From: Streptomyces ureilyticus
Lineage (GTDB): Bacteria > Actinomycetota > Actinomycetes > Streptomycetales > Streptomycetaceae
Assembly: GCF_011045025.1 (NCBI RefSeq)
Contig: NZ_JAAKZX010000017.1
Coordinates: 19,831 to 83,830 of the forward strand
Length of the DNA stretch: 64,000 nucleotides
Direction of reading: 5' to 3'
Under the pieces are notes generated by a model. It was not told where the DNA came from. It saw only the letters and a list, made by a program, of their open reading frames with translations, and made no database searches. A program made the translations under genes and the position numbers. This document shows, in pieces, positions 34,405-43,113 of the stretch. The first letter of the stretch is position 1; every line of letters starts with the position of its first letter.

Positions 34405-35154
34405 GTGGCGAACACGCCGGTACGGGTCCCCAAGATGGCCGAGCTGGTGGCGGCACAGCTGCGCCGCAAGATCGTACGCGGAGAGCTGACGGAGGGGGAG
34501 GCGCTGCCCGCCGAGACGGCGCTGATGGCGGAGTTCGCCGTGTCGCGGCCCACGCTGCGCGAGGCGTTCCGGGTGCTGGAGTCGGAGTCGCTGATCAGTG
34601 TGCGACGGGGTGCGCGGGGCGGGGCCCGGGTGCAGGTGCCCGAGCAGACGGTGGCCGCGCGTTACGCGGGCGTGGTGCTGGAGTACCGGGGCACGACCCT
34701 GAAAGACGTCTATGACGCCCGTACGGTCCTGGAGGCGCCGTGCGCCGGACTGCTCGCCGGGCGGCGCACGGACGAGGACCTGTCGCGGCTGCGCGCCGCG
34801 GTCGCCGAGGCGGAGCTGCTGATGGACGACCCGTCGGCCTTCATCCGCGCCCATATGGAGTTCCACGCGCTGGTGGTGGAGCTCGCGGGCAACGAGACGC
34901 TGACCGTACTGACGGGCATGGTCCGCCACATCATCGACCAGGCGAACTGGTCGCATGTCGACCTCGACGCGGGGACTCCCGAGAACATCCGGGCCAACCG
35001 GCGGGGTTTCCGCGCCCACGTCGCCCTTGTCGACCTCGTCGCTGCGCGCCGCGCGGAGGCTGCCGAGGAGTTGTGGCGGGTGCATCTCCAGGAGGCGGAG
35101 GACTATTTGCTGCAGAACCGGTCGATGACGACGGTTCTGGACCTGCTCGGCTGA
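34405..35154 (+). CDS. GntR-family regulator, FadR/FCD subfamily
   Basis: 249 residues. An N-terminal winged helix (KMAELVAAQLRRKIVRGELT, then LPAETALMAEFAVSRPTLRE) is followed by an all-helical FCD ligand domain; likely metal ligands include the His residues in HMEFHALVVELAGN, FRAHVALVDL and WRVHLQEAED. These repressors sense acids or acyl-CoAs. GTG 34405 is preferred since GGAGGTG lies 7 nt upstream; GTG 34384 is possible. It is the last gene of the ALDH operon, behind the AT-rich repeat at 29638, so autoregulation and control of the wider regulon are plausible. No other regulator gene is in the catabolic blocks. Confidence 0.9.
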   Translation: MANTPVRVPKMAELVAAQLRRKIVRGELTEGEALPAETALMAEFAVSRPTLREAFRVLESESLISVRRGARGGARVQVPEQTVAARYAGVVLEYRGTTLKDVYDARTVLEAPCAGLLAGRRTDEDLSRLRAAVAEAELLMDDPSAFIRAHMEFHALVVELAGNETLTVLTGMVRHIIDQANWSHVDLDAGTPENIRANRRGFRAHVALVDLVAARRAEAAEELWRVHLQEAEDYLLQNRSMTTVLDLLG

Positions 35155-35169
35155 GGGGCGTCCCCCTCA
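35152..35169 (+). terminator. hairpin at the GntR stop codon
   Basis: TGAGGGG-CGTC-CCCCTCA: a perfect 7-bp stem whose first bases are the stop codon itself. No T-run follows. It marks the right end of the first catabolic block. Confidence 0.5.
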
Positions 35170-35328
35170 CCGGCTCACGAGGAGGGCACGGCGCGGAAGC
35201 AGGGCTGATTCGACGTCCTCGTACTCACCGGAGTGGTGCCGGCCGCTCTCACCGCCAAGGACGCGTCCAGAGTCCGCACCGGGTACGGCCCGGCGAAGAA
35301 CTCGCGCTCTGCTTCCCGCGCGTGGCCT

Positions 35329-36300
35329 CTAACCGAGCCAGGCCTTGACCTTGTCGGGGTTCGCGTCGATCCACTTCTTCGCCGCTGCCTCCGGTGTCAT
35401 CTTGTCGAGCGCGATGTACTTGGCGACGGTGTTCTGGTCTTCGTTGGTCCACGTGAAGTTCTTCACCAGGTCGTAGGCCGGGCTGCCCGACTTGGCGAAC
35501 TTCGTGCTGACGATCTTGTCGAGGTCGAACACGGGGTAGTCGCAGGCGACTTTCGCCTTGTCCGCGTCGCAGCCTTCTGTGTGCTTGGGCAGGTCGACCT
35601 TGACCAGCGGCACCTCGGACAGGAACCACTGCGGCTCGTAGAAGTAGCCGATCACCCACTTCTTGTTCTTCTCGGCTTCCCGGAATGCCTGGATCAGCGC
35701 GGTCTCGCTGCCCGCGTACACCACTTTGAAGTCCAGCTTGAGGTTCTTCGCCAGGGCTTCGTCGTTGGTCTGGAACGACGGGTCGCCGTCCAGGAGCTGG
35801 CCCTTGCTGCCCGACTCGGATGTCTTGAAGTCGGCGGCGTACTTGTTGAGGTTCTTCCAGTTGGTGATGTCCGGGTGCTTCTTCGCGATCCACGGGGGGA
35901 TGTACCAGCCGATGATTCCCTTGTTGCCGGTCGAGCCGAGGTTCACGGCGATCTTCTGCTGGTCGATGTACTTCTTCTTCAGGTCGTCGTGGCCCCAGTT
36001 CTCCACGATGGCGTCGACCTCGCCCGTCTCGAAGCCCTGCCAGCTGATCTCCGCCTTCAGGTCCTTCGTGACGACCTTGCAGCCGAGTTCCTTCTCCGCG
36101 ACGTTCTTGATGACCGCCGCGTTGGCCTCGTAGCCCACCCACGGGCTGATCGCGAGGTTGAAGGTGCCGCACTTGCCCGAGGCGGCGTCCGCCCCGGAGG
36201 ATTCCTCGCCGACCTTCGCCCCGCCACAGGCGGTCAGGGTGAGACCGAGTACGGCCATCCCCGCCGCGCCGGAACGCCAATGTCCTCTACGTGGTGCCAT
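35329..36300 (-). CDS. glycine betaine/choline ABC-transporter binding lipoprotein
   Basis: 323-residue OpuAC-type substrate-binding protein. The N-terminus has basic residues, a hydrophobic core and the lipobox LTLTACGG, so it is exported and lipid-anchored. Domain features include GTFNLAISPWVGYEANAAV, WVIGYFYEPQWFLSE and the C-terminal KWIDANPDKVKAWLG. Aromatic residues (W in SPW, Y/W in GYFYEPQW) fit the cation-pi cage for quaternary ammonium. Start 36300 has AGGAG 7 nt upstream. No permease or ATPase gene is adjacent, so it is an orphan receptor here, possibly working with a transporter elsewhere. Confidence 0.9.
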   Translation of the reverse strand: MAPRRGHWRSGAAGMAVLGLTLTACGGAKVGEESSGADAASGKCGTFNLAISPWVGYEANAAVIKNVAEKELGCKVVTKDLKAEISWQGFETGEVDAIVENWGHDDLKKKYIDQQKIAVNLGSTGNKGIIGWYIPPWIAKKHPDITNWKNLNKYAADFKTSESGSKGQLLDGDPSFQTNDEALAKNLKLDFKVVYAGSETALIQAFREAEKNKKWVIGYFYEPQWFLSEVPLVKVDLPKHTEGCDADKAKVACDYPVFDLDKIVSTKFAKSGSPAYDLVKNFTWTNEDQNTVAKYIALDKMTPEAAAKKWIDANPDKVKAWLG

Positions 36301-36386
36301 GGTTCTGCTCCTTGTGCGCCGGGTGTATCGCGCCGTTGTCCGAGTGGTGGAGTCGAGATCCGGATCGATAGGGGTGTCGATAGGGG

Positions 36387-36794
36387 TCACGTCATGTCCA
36401 GTGCGCGATGACGCCAGTCGGCGCCCTCGACCTGGCGCCACCAGGGCGCGGCCGCCACCGCCCGGGTGGGCGGGAAGTCGTCGGGGAGCCGCCCGGCGAA
36501 GACGAACGACCAGCCGATTCGCTCGGCCGAGGTGCGGTACCCGGTGTCGGCGGCGAAGCGCGCGAACTGTTCGTTGGACACCGCGCAGGCGTCGATCCAG
36601 AAGGGGGCGACGTGCACCGTACGCACGGGACCTTCCCCGTCGGCCGGGTAGGCGAGGGCGTCCTGGCTGCCCATGAGGAACTGGCCGGCGGGGACGGCCA
36701 CCATGCCCTCGGTGACCGCCGGGCGGACAGTGGATTGCCGGAGTCCCGGCGGCCGGCCCACGCTCCGACTGCCGGACGGTGCGCAGCAGTTCAC
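36387..36794 (-). pseudogene. truncated formylglycine-generating enzyme (sulfatase-modifying factor)
   Basis: 135 residues matching only the N-terminal part of FGE-sulfatase domain proteins: MVAVPAGQFLMGSQDALAYP, VHVAPFWIDACAVSNEQFAR, and SFVFAGRLPDDFP. Functional FGEs are about 300 residues; here the frame runs GADWRHRALDMT and stops, losing the region with the copper-binding/catalytic cysteines. Its GTG start overlaps the sulfatase stop (GTGA), the classical operon order for sulfatase and activator. The break is followed by a short direct repeat CCCCTATCGA, suggesting a deletion or rearrangement. The fragment cannot be catalytically active. Confidence 0.8.
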
Positions 36795-39151
36795 TGGGCC
36801 CCCATGACGCGCCGGTGCAGTCCGCCGTCGAACTCGGACGACTCGGCGCTCTGGGCGCCCAGGTCGATGCGCATCGTGTGAAGGGTTCCGGTGAACTCGT
36901 TGTCGAGTACGGGGTAGTCGTCGGTGACCGGTGTGCTCAGGTCCACTCCGACGTCGAGTGTCTCGTCGAAGGAGAAGTAGTACGGGATGGTCTGATCGAC
37001 CCGCCCGGTCGCGTGCTTCTCACCGTCCACCAGAAGCGTGGCGGTCCCACCCTTGCCGAGTCCGCCCCCGTCGTAGTCGAACTCGAGCCGGACCTCGTGC
37101 CGTCCCGGTGCCAGGGGCTCGCCGCCGCGCACGGTGTACAGGTTCATGCCGAAGTAGTTGTAGGCGTAGGCGGGCCTGCCCTCGGTGACGTACAGGGTCC
37201 AGCCGCCGAACCGGCCGCCCTGCGCGATGAGTACGCCCTCGGCAGTAGTGTCCGGCAGCTCGATGTCCGCGGTGATGCTGTGCGAGCGGTTCTTGATGTT
37301 GGGTGTGGTCTCCTCGGTGAACCGGCGCATGCCCGCGCGGTAGGTGACGGAGGTGCGGTCGCCGAGCAGATCGATACGGCCGGCCACGGCCGGGTTCTCG
37401 CGCTCGGTGACCCGGTCGTCCAGGGGGAAGACCTGGTACTGCGCCGCCTCGATCAGGAACAGGTCCTGCAACTGGCGCAGCTTCTGGGGGTGTTGGGCGG
37501 CGAGGTCGTGCGCCTGACTCCAGTCCTCGCTCAGGTCGTAGAGCTCCCAGACGTCCTCGGCGAACGGCCGGTCCCCCTCCGGCACCATCTCCCAGGGGAT
37601 GCCGTGGCGGGTGACCGCCATCCAGCCGTCGTGGTAGATGCCGCGGTTGCCGCACATCTCGAAGTACTGGGTACGGCGGTGCTCGGGCGCCTGGGGGTCG
37701 GTGAGCGTCTGTTTCATGCTGGTGCCCTCGATGGGCTGCTGCGGCACCCCGTCGACGCTGAACGGCGCCGGAACGCCCACGCAGTCGAGGATTGTCGGCA
37801 GTACGTCGATGACGTGCGAGAACTGGTGACGGAGCCCGCCGCGCTCGGGGACCCCGCGTGGCCAGTGCAGGACCATGCCGTCCCGAGTGCCGCCGAAGTG
37901 TGAGGCCACCTGCTTGGTCCACTGGTAGGGCGTATTGAGCGCGAGGGCCCAGCCCGCGGGGGCGATCGGGTAGCTGAGCGGGCCGCCGATCTCGTCGAGG
38001 TGGTCGATCATCTCGTCCGGGTCGTCCACGATGCCGTGCCCCAGCCGGTGCTCGACGATCGTCCCCTCGATGCCGCCCTCGCCCGAGGCGCCGTTGTCGC
38101 CCAGGACGTAGAGGATGATCGTGTTGTCCAGCTCGCCCAGTTCCTCCAGAGCGTCGAGGAACCTGCCGACCTGTACGTCCGCGTGTTCGGTGAAGGCGGC
38201 GAAGGTCTCCATGAACCTGGCCGCCAACTTGCGCTGGTTGTCGGTCAGTTCGTCCCAGTGCGGAACGCCTTCCGCCCAGGGCGCGAGCTCCGTCTCCGGG
38301 GGTACGACGCCAAGTTCCTTCTGGCGTTCGAGGGTCGCCTCACGCTGCCGGTCCCAGCCGTGGTCGAACCGGCCGCGGTACTTCTCCTGCCATTCCGGGC
38401 CGACGTGCAGGGGCGCGTGCGCGGCGCCGAGCGCGAGGTAGGTGAAGAACGGCCGGTCCGGGGTCAGGGTGCGCTGCGTACGAACCCAGTCGATGGCGTG
38501 GTCGACGAGGTCCTCGGAGAGGTGGTAGCCGTCCTCGGGCCGGCGGTCCGGCTCGACGGGGGTGGTGCCCTGGTACAGCAGCGGGTACCAGTGGTTCATT
38601 TCGGCGCCCATGAACCCGTAGAAGGTGTCGAAGCCCTCCCCGGTCGGCCAGCGGTCGAACGGCCCGACCGCACTGATCTCCCGCGGCGGGGTCTGGTGCC
38701 ACTTGCCGAAGGCCGCCGTGCTGTAGCCGTTGCCTTGCAGGATCTGCGCCATGGTCGCCGCGCTGCGCGGCCGGAACCCGTTGTACCCGGGGGCCGCGGT
38801 GGCCATCTCGGTGGTGCCGCCCATGCCCACCGAGTGATGGTTGCGCCCGGTCAGCAGGGCCTGCCGGGTCGGCGAGCACAGGGCCGTCACATGAAAGCGG
38901 GTGTAGCGCAGCCCGCCCTCCGCGAGCCGGTCCGCGGCCGGCATCTCGCACGGCCCGCCGAACGCGCTGGAAGTGCCGAAGCCGAGGTCGTCGACCAGCA
39001 CGATCACCACGTTCGGGGCACCCTCCGGCGGCGGGACCGGACCGATGGGCGTGAACGCGGTCTCCTGGTCGTGAACGTCCATCGTGGTCGTCAGCGGCCG
39101 ACGGGCGTCAGGCCGGGGGAGCACGTGCCGACCGGCGTCGAACTCAGTCAT
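36791..39151 (-). CDS. arylsulfatase, formylglycine type
   Basis: 786 residues of the type I sulfatase family. Calcium-binding LVDDLGFG (D54, D55) and the modification motif C92-S-P-T-R96 followed by LLTGRNHHSVGM are intact, as are KWHQTP and YVLGDNGASGEGG. The C-terminal 200 residues form a beta-rich domain seen in long bacterial arylsulfatases. No signal peptide is visible, so the enzyme is probably cytoplasmic. C92 must be oxidised to formylglycine; the co-operonic activator gene is truncated. LysR-type operators at 39341 and 39546 lie in its upstream gap. Confidence 0.92.
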   Translation of the reverse strand: MTEFDAGRHVLPRPDARRPLTTTMDVHDQETAFTPIGPVPPPEGAPNVVIVLVDDLGFGTSSAFGGPCEMPAADRLAEGGLRYTRFHVTALCSPTRQALLTGRNHHSVGMGGTTEMATAAPGYNGFRPRSAATMAQILQGNGYSTAAFGKWHQTPPREISAVGPFDRWPTGEGFDTFYGFMGAEMNHWYPLLYQGTTPVEPDRRPEDGYHLSEDLVDHAIDWVRTQRTLTPDRPFFTYLALGAAHAPLHVGPEWQEKYRGRFDHGWDRQREATLERQKELGVVPPETELAPWAEGVPHWDELTDNQRKLAARFMETFAAFTEHADVQVGRFLDALEELGELDNTIILYVLGDNGASGEGGIEGTIVEHRLGHGIVDDPDEMIDHLDEIGGPLSYPIAPAGWALALNTPYQWTKQVASHFGGTRDGMVLHWPRGVPERGGLRHQFSHVIDVLPTILDCVGVPAPFSVDGVPQQPIEGTSMKQTLTDPQAPEHRRTQYFEMCGNRGIYHDGWMAVTRHGIPWEMVPEGDRPFAEDVWELYDLSEDWSQAHDLAAQHPQKLRQLQDLFLIEAAQYQVFPLDDRVTERENPAVAGRIDLLGDRTSVTYRAGMRRFTEETTPNIKNRSHSITADIELPDTTAEGVLIAQGGRFGGWTLYVTEGRPAYAYNYFGMNLYTVRGGEPLAPGRHEVRLEFDYDGGGLGKGGTATLLVDGEKHATGRVDQTIPYYFSFDETLDVGVDLSTPVTDDYPVLDNEFTGTLHTMRIDLGAQSAESSEFDGGLHRRVMGAQ

Positions 39152-39558
39152 GTAATTCTCCGATTCGGTCCCCTGCGAGGAAATGTCACACCCTCTTATC
39201 GCGGCCGAATTACCGGCGTAATGCAGCTGGACTTCAGCGGTCCGGGAGTACCCCTGCCTGCGACGCAGTCAAAGTGTCATTCGCCGCAGAAGCCGGTCAA
39301 CAAGCGTTCTGAATTTTCGTGGACCGGTTTTGAATGAGGGCTATAGAAAGCTTCTATAGCGGGGCTTGGCATCCGAGCCCCGCGCGGCGGGGCGTCCCGC
39401 CGTGGGGGCCGCGCAGCGGTGAGGCGCCGCCGTAGTCGGATAGGGCCGGGCGCCGGCCCTCCTCGGATCGGCCGGGGGCACCGCCGTCGTCGGACGGGAC
39501 GGGCGTCGAGATCGCCACGCGGGCGCCGGACGGTTCGAAACGGCGATAGAAATGTTCT
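39152..39558. other. 407-bp intergenic region between sulfatase and lysR
   Basis: No gene is visible on either strand. The left 200 bp, next to the sulfatase start, are less GC-rich than the surroundings. The right part is GC-rich, with inverted GGGGC/GCCCC stretches near 39360-39410. It contains the two dyads listed separately at 39341 and 39546. Confidence 0.6.
39341..39359. promoter_or_regulatory. LysR-type dyad CTATAGAA-AGC-TTCTATAG
   Basis: Perfect 8-bp arms around 3 bp. The second dyad at 39546 shares ATAGAA-N3-TTCTAT. This spacing and symmetry fit a LysR recognition site controlling the sulfatase operon, about 190 bp from its start. Confidence 0.65.
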
Positions 39559-39560
39559 AT
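39546..39560. promoter_or_regulatory. LysR-type dyad overlapping the lysR start codon
   Basis: ATAGAA-ATG-TTCTAT, perfect 6-bp arms. The right arm includes the first two bases of the lysR ATG (39559). Binding here would block initiation of its own gene, a negative autoregulation arrangement. Confidence 0.6.
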
Positions 39561-40476
39561 GGAACGTCGCCAGGTCGAGTACTTCCTCGCCGTAGCCTCG
39601 CACCGGAGCTTCACCAGCGCCGCCCACACCCTGCGCGTGGCACAGCCGTCGCTGTCCCACGCGATCCGTCTGCTGGAGCGGGAACTGGGCACCCCTCTCT
39701 TCCACCGGCTCGGTCGCGGAGTCGTGCTGACTTCGGCGGGAGAGGCGTTTGTGGAGCCTGCCCGGCAGGTCATGCGCGATCTGGAGACCGCTCGGTCGGT
39801 GGTGCGCACCATCGCCGGACTGGCGGGCGGCACGCTGGACATCGTCGCGCCGACGACGTTGGCGGTCGATCCGCTGGCGGACCTCGCCGGGGCCTTCCGC
39901 GGGCGCCATCCCGCGATCGACATCGTCATCGTCGAGCCACCGGACGCGGCCGCGGTCGCGAACGTGGTGCGTACCGGCGAGTGCGAGTTGGGGCTCGCCG
40001 ATGTGCGGACGGACGGCAAGACCGTCGAGACCTTGGAGCTGTGCCGACAGGAGGTCCTGGTGGTGGTGCCACGGTCCGAACGCTTTCCCCAGGTCGGACC
40101 CGTGGCGCTCGCTGAGGTGGCCCGGATGGATCTCGTGGCGACCGCGCGCGGTACCGCGACCCGGGCTCTGATGGATCAGGCGCTGGGCGGGGAGGGAGGC
40201 CGTCCGCGCATCGCGGTGGAGACGGTTCATCAGGCTGCGGTCGTCCCCTTGGTGCTGGCCGGAGCGGGAGCGACGCTACTGCCGCGTTCTCTCGCCGAGG
40301 AGGCGGCGCGGCGCGGCGCGGTGGCGCTGGCGCTCAGCCCGCGCCTGGTCCGGCCGGTCTGGCTGATGTGGCGGCATGGGCCGCTCTCACCTGCCGCGCA
40401 GGCGTTCATCGATGTGGCCCGCGAGGTTTTCGCGAGCCCGGTGGCAGCGTTGCCGGAGGATGACAAGCAAGAGTGA
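39559..40476 (+). CDS. LysR-family transcriptional regulator
   Basis: 305 residues. Winged-helix HTH at the N-terminus (MERRQVEYFLAVASHRSFTS, then AAHTLRVAQPSLSHAIRLLE) and a two-lobed effector domain (GTLDIVAPTTLAVDPLADLA, then LLPRSLAEEAARRGAVAL). It diverges from the sulfatase gene, the usual geometry for a LysR regulator and its target; the shared dyads in between support that. The effector is unknown; a sulfate ester or its product would be logical (inference). Confidence 0.93.
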   Translation: MERRQVEYFLAVASHRSFTSAAHTLRVAQPSLSHAIRLLERELGTPLFHRLGRGVVLTSAGEAFVEPARQVMRDLETARSVVRTIAGLAGGTLDIVAPTTLAVDPLADLAGAFRGRHPAIDIVIVEPPDAAAVANVVRTGECELGLADVRTDGKTVETLELCRQEVLVVVPRSERFPQVGPVALAEVARMDLVATARGTATRALMDQALGGEGGRPRIAVETVHQAAVVPLVLAGAGATLLPRSLAEEAARRGAVALALSPRLVRPVWLMWRHGPLSPAAQAFIDVAREVFASPVAALPEDDKQE

Positions 40477-40563
40477 CCCCAGCAGGGTCTGATCGGCCTC
40501 GACGAGGTGTGCACCGTCGCGTGGGGAGCAACGCCGCCGAGAGGTGCCCGGCACGAGAAGCTT

Positions 40564-40585
40564 GACCTCAAGTCAACTTGAGGTC
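40564..40585. promoter_or_regulatory. SoxR-box-like palindrome
   Basis: GACCTCAAGT-CA-ACTTGAGGTC: perfect 10-bp arms. The core CCTCAAGT..ACTTGAGG matches the established SoxR operator. TTGACC at 40562-40567 can serve as the -35 box, and a candidate -10 (CAGAGT, 40587-40592) lies 19 bp away, the long spacer expected for MerR-family activation. It is 44 bp upstream of the quinone oxidoreductase start. Confidence 0.8.
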
Positions 40586-40628
40586 GCAGAGTGGCTGTTC
40601 TCCTGCAGATCTACCGGAAGGAACGGTC

Positions 40629-41609
40629 ATGCGCGCCGTCGTGCTGCACGAGTTCGGACCCGCTGAGAACCTGCGTCATGAGACTGCGCCCGATCCCGTA
40701 CCAGGACCGGGCGAGGTCCGCGTCGTGGTGAAGGCCGCGGGAGTTCACCAGATCGAGACGGCGATGCGGGAAGGGCTGGCGATCGGTCCGCCACTCCCCG
40801 AACTCCCGGCAATCTTCGGGGGAGAGGTGGCCGGCATCGTCGAGTCGGTCGGGCCAGACGTGGACGAGGCCTGGATCGGCGCCAAGGTGGTGACCGCGCA
40901 TGGCAGGCCGGGAGGCTACGCCGAACTGGCCGTCGCCGACGTCTCGTCCCTGCACCGGATACCGGCCGGACTGGCGTACGAGGCCGCCGTCACCATGGTC
41001 GTCACCGGTACCACCACCATCGGCTTGCTCGACATCGCAGAACTCACCTCCGGCGACACGGTCCTGGTCACCTCCGCGGCCGGTGGCATCGGCCGTCTGC
41101 TCGTCCAGTTCGCCCGCCGCCTCGGCGCCACGGTCATCGGGGCAGCGGGTGGACCGGACAAGACGGCAGCCGTGCGAGAGCTGGGAGCCGACGTCGCCGT
41201 CGACTACAACCTGCCGGACTGGGCGGGCACCGTACGCGACGCCTTGGGCGGGCGCGGCGTCACGGTCGTTCTGGACGGAGTCGAGGGCGACAAGGGGCGG
41301 GCCGCCTTCGGGCTGCTGGCCGAAGGCGGACGTTACATCACCATCGGCGCGGCCTCGCGGGAGGATTTCCGCCCCGACGAGGCGGAGTTGAAGGAACGTG
41401 GCGTGACCTTCACCGACGCACTGACCCGGCTGTTGGAGGGCCAGGACGCGCCCACCGACGAGGCCCGCGCGCTCGCAGCGGCCGCCGACGGGAGTCTGGT
41501 GCCCGCCTTCCAGACCTTCCCCCTGTCCCAGGCCGCTGCGGCACACGCCGCCCTGGAGACGCGGGCTACAACGGGCAAGGTCGTCCTTGTCCCCGACGCC
41601 CACGGGTGA
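40629..41609 (+). CDS. zinc-type NADPH:quinone oxidoreductase, SoxR-regulated
   Basis: 326 residues of the medium-chain dehydrogenase/quinone reductase family. The N-terminal GroES-like domain (MRAVVLHEFGPAENL, GGEVAGIVESVGPDVDE) and NADPH fold (VLVTSAAGGIGRLLVQFARRL) are complete. Zn-binding Cys/His sets of alcohol dehydrogenases are absent, so it is a QOR-type NADPH reductase. The upstream SoxR box suggests induction by redox-cycling compounds; a QOR-like gene (SCO4266) belongs to the SoxR regulon in S. coelicolor, and this is likely its counterpart. GGAAGGA precedes the ATG. Confidence 0.92.
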   Translation: MRAVVLHEFGPAENLRHETAPDPVPGPGEVRVVVKAAGVHQIETAMREGLAIGPPLPELPAIFGGEVAGIVESVGPDVDEAWIGAKVVTAHGRPGGYAELAVADVSSLHRIPAGLAYEAAVTMVVTGTTTIGLLDIAELTSGDTVLVTSAAGGIGRLLVQFARRLGATVIGAAGGPDKTAAVRELGADVAVDYNLPDWAGTVRDALGGRGVTVVLDGVEGDKGRAAFGLLAEGGRYITIGAASREDFRPDEAELKERGVTFTDALTRLLEGQDAPTDEARALAAAADGSLVPAFQTFPLSQAAAAHAALETRATTGKVVLVPDAHG

Positions 41610-41655
41610 GCGTACGGCCGACGTCGAACATCCCTGCATGAGTCCCGGCCCGTCG

Positions 41656-42429
41656 TCAGTGGGAGCAGATCACCGTGACGAGTGTGAAGGAGGCGAAGAA
41701 GGTTCCCTCGGAGAGTGAGGCGAACCACCGACGACCACGTGCTTCGTCGATGTGCCCGTCCTGGATGGCTGTCTGCATGTTGCGGCCGAGCCCAAGGGTG
41801 CGATCCGCGTCCTGGAAGTCGAGGAAGACCGGTGTAGTCGCCCTCACCGTCTCGACGAGGAAGCCCGTTTGCTCCGCGAGACGGGCGAGGCTGCGGCCGA
41901 TGGTCGCGTGGCGGACCACTTCCGACGTGGTGTAACGCGTGAACGTGCGACTCGTGGCGAGATCCTCCGCATCGACCACCAGGGTGTCCCAGTCCGGCTC
42001 CGCCAGAGCGATCCGTGCCCCTGGCCGCGTTACCAGCTGGAGCTGTTCCAGCACAGAGGCCGGCTCGGCGACATGCATGAGCACCCGGTCGATCTTGGCC
42101 CGGTCCACCGTGCCGGGCTCAACGGGGAGTGCGTGGGCGTCTCCCTCGCGGATCTGCACCACCGGCACGTCGCTGGTGCGTCGGCGGGCTTCGGACAGCA
42201 TCGCCGGGTCGCGGTCCACACCGATCACTGTGCCGCTCAAGCCGACCCGTTCTGCCAGCGTCGGCAGGTCTGTGCCCGGGCCGCATCCCACGTCGAGCGC
42301 GGTCTCGTCTGGCTGAACGTCCAGCAGCTCCATCAACTCCTGCTTGTAGCCGCGACCGGCGGCGCTGGCCGCGGCTCGCAACATGTAGGCAGCCGGGTCA
42401 GGACGGGGAGCACCGAGAGTTGTGGACAT
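41656..42429 (-). CDS. SAM-dependent methyltransferase
   Basis: 257-residue class I methyltransferase. Motif I LDVGCGPGTDLPTLAERVG (about residues 44-62), motif II GVDRDPAMLSEA, then IREGDAHALP and RVLMHVAEPASVLEQ. It resembles ubiquinone/UbiE- or arsenite-type small-molecule methyltransferases, but no arsenic Cys pattern is present. It converges with the quinone oxidoreductase gene with 46 bp between stops. Substrate not predictable. Confidence 0.88.
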   Translation of the reverse strand: MSTTLGAPRPDPAAYMLRAAASAAGRGYKQELMELLDVQPDETALDVGCGPGTDLPTLAERVGLSGTVIGVDRDPAMLSEARRRTSDVPVVQIREGDAHALPVEPGTVDRAKIDRVLMHVAEPASVLEQLQLVTRPGARIALAEPDWDTLVVDAEDLATSRTFTRYTTSEVVRHATIGRSLARLAEQTGFLVETVRATTPVFLDFQDADRTLGLGRNMQTAIQDGHIDEARGRRWFASLSEGTFFASFTLVTVICSH

Positions 42430-42659
42430 GGAGGAAGTGAAACAGGTTCATGATCAGCGGGCAGCGCGATTCCAGGACAGGCAAGTGTCTCTGGCAGACA
42501 CCTGAGATGGCGGCTGCGGCGATGGCGACCGCAGGGAGGCGGAGGACCCGGCATGACTGTTGCGCCGGGATCGGAGGACCTGGATGGTGACACCAGGCCC
42601 AAGCGAACCCGTTCGAAATCATGGGACCATGTGCGTCATGACGATGAACCGAAAGGTCC

Positions 42660-43019
42660 ATGCCGCGTAGCCGGCCAGGACACATCCGGGCCGGCATCTC
42701 CCGTCACCGGACACCAGATGCAAAGCCAGTCATCGACGGCTTGTCCTCCCGTGCGCTGTCCGAGATCTTCCGTCTCGAGCGCACCCGCAATTACCTGCAT
42801 CCAGGAGACGTCAGCGCGGCCGTGCTCTTGTGGAAGAACTACGTCCAGCGTCCTGAGCGCCAACTGTGGCACGACTACGAGTGGGGCAATGTGCACTGGT
42901 ACTGCTGCGGCAATCCCTTCGAAGCCCGCGCTCTCCTCAACACCGTGACGCAGGCCATTTCACCGCGAAGCGCACGTGAACTCCGCCAAATCATCAGCCG
43001 GTTTGACGGCTCTTCGTAG
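42660..43019 (+). CDS. conserved hypothetical protein
   Basis: 119 residues. The C-terminal two thirds (HPGDVSAAVLLWKNYVQRPE, WGNVHWYCCGNPFEARALL, ISPRSARELRQIISRFD) match a pattern I recall from small Streptomyces proteins of unknown function. Basic N-terminus; no signal peptide or membrane segment. The start is uncertain: the first 25 residues look poorly conserved, and no strong Shine-Dalgarno is seen at 42660. The 230 bp upstream hold nothing recognisable. Confidence 0.6.
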   Translation: MPRSRPGHIRAGISRHRTPDAKPVIDGLSSRALSEIFRLERTRNYLHPGDVSAAVLLWKNYVQRPERQLWHDYEWGNVHWYCCGNPFEARALLNTVTQAISPRSARELRQIISRFDGSS

Positions 43020-43113
43020 CTGAGTGTGGGGGCGGGGATGTTGACGAGCGGGTATCGATCTCTATCATCCGAAAGACCTCGACATACTCCACGCTATCTT
43101 CGCCGAGCCGCGT

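Noticed and set aside
14419..35154. Steroid (cholesterol/cholate) degradation cluster
   Set aside because: Ltp/DUF35, split MaoC and heteromeric dehydrogenases fit side-chain chemistry, but no 9-hydroxylase, ketosteroid dehydrogenase, meta-cleavage or HIP genes are present.
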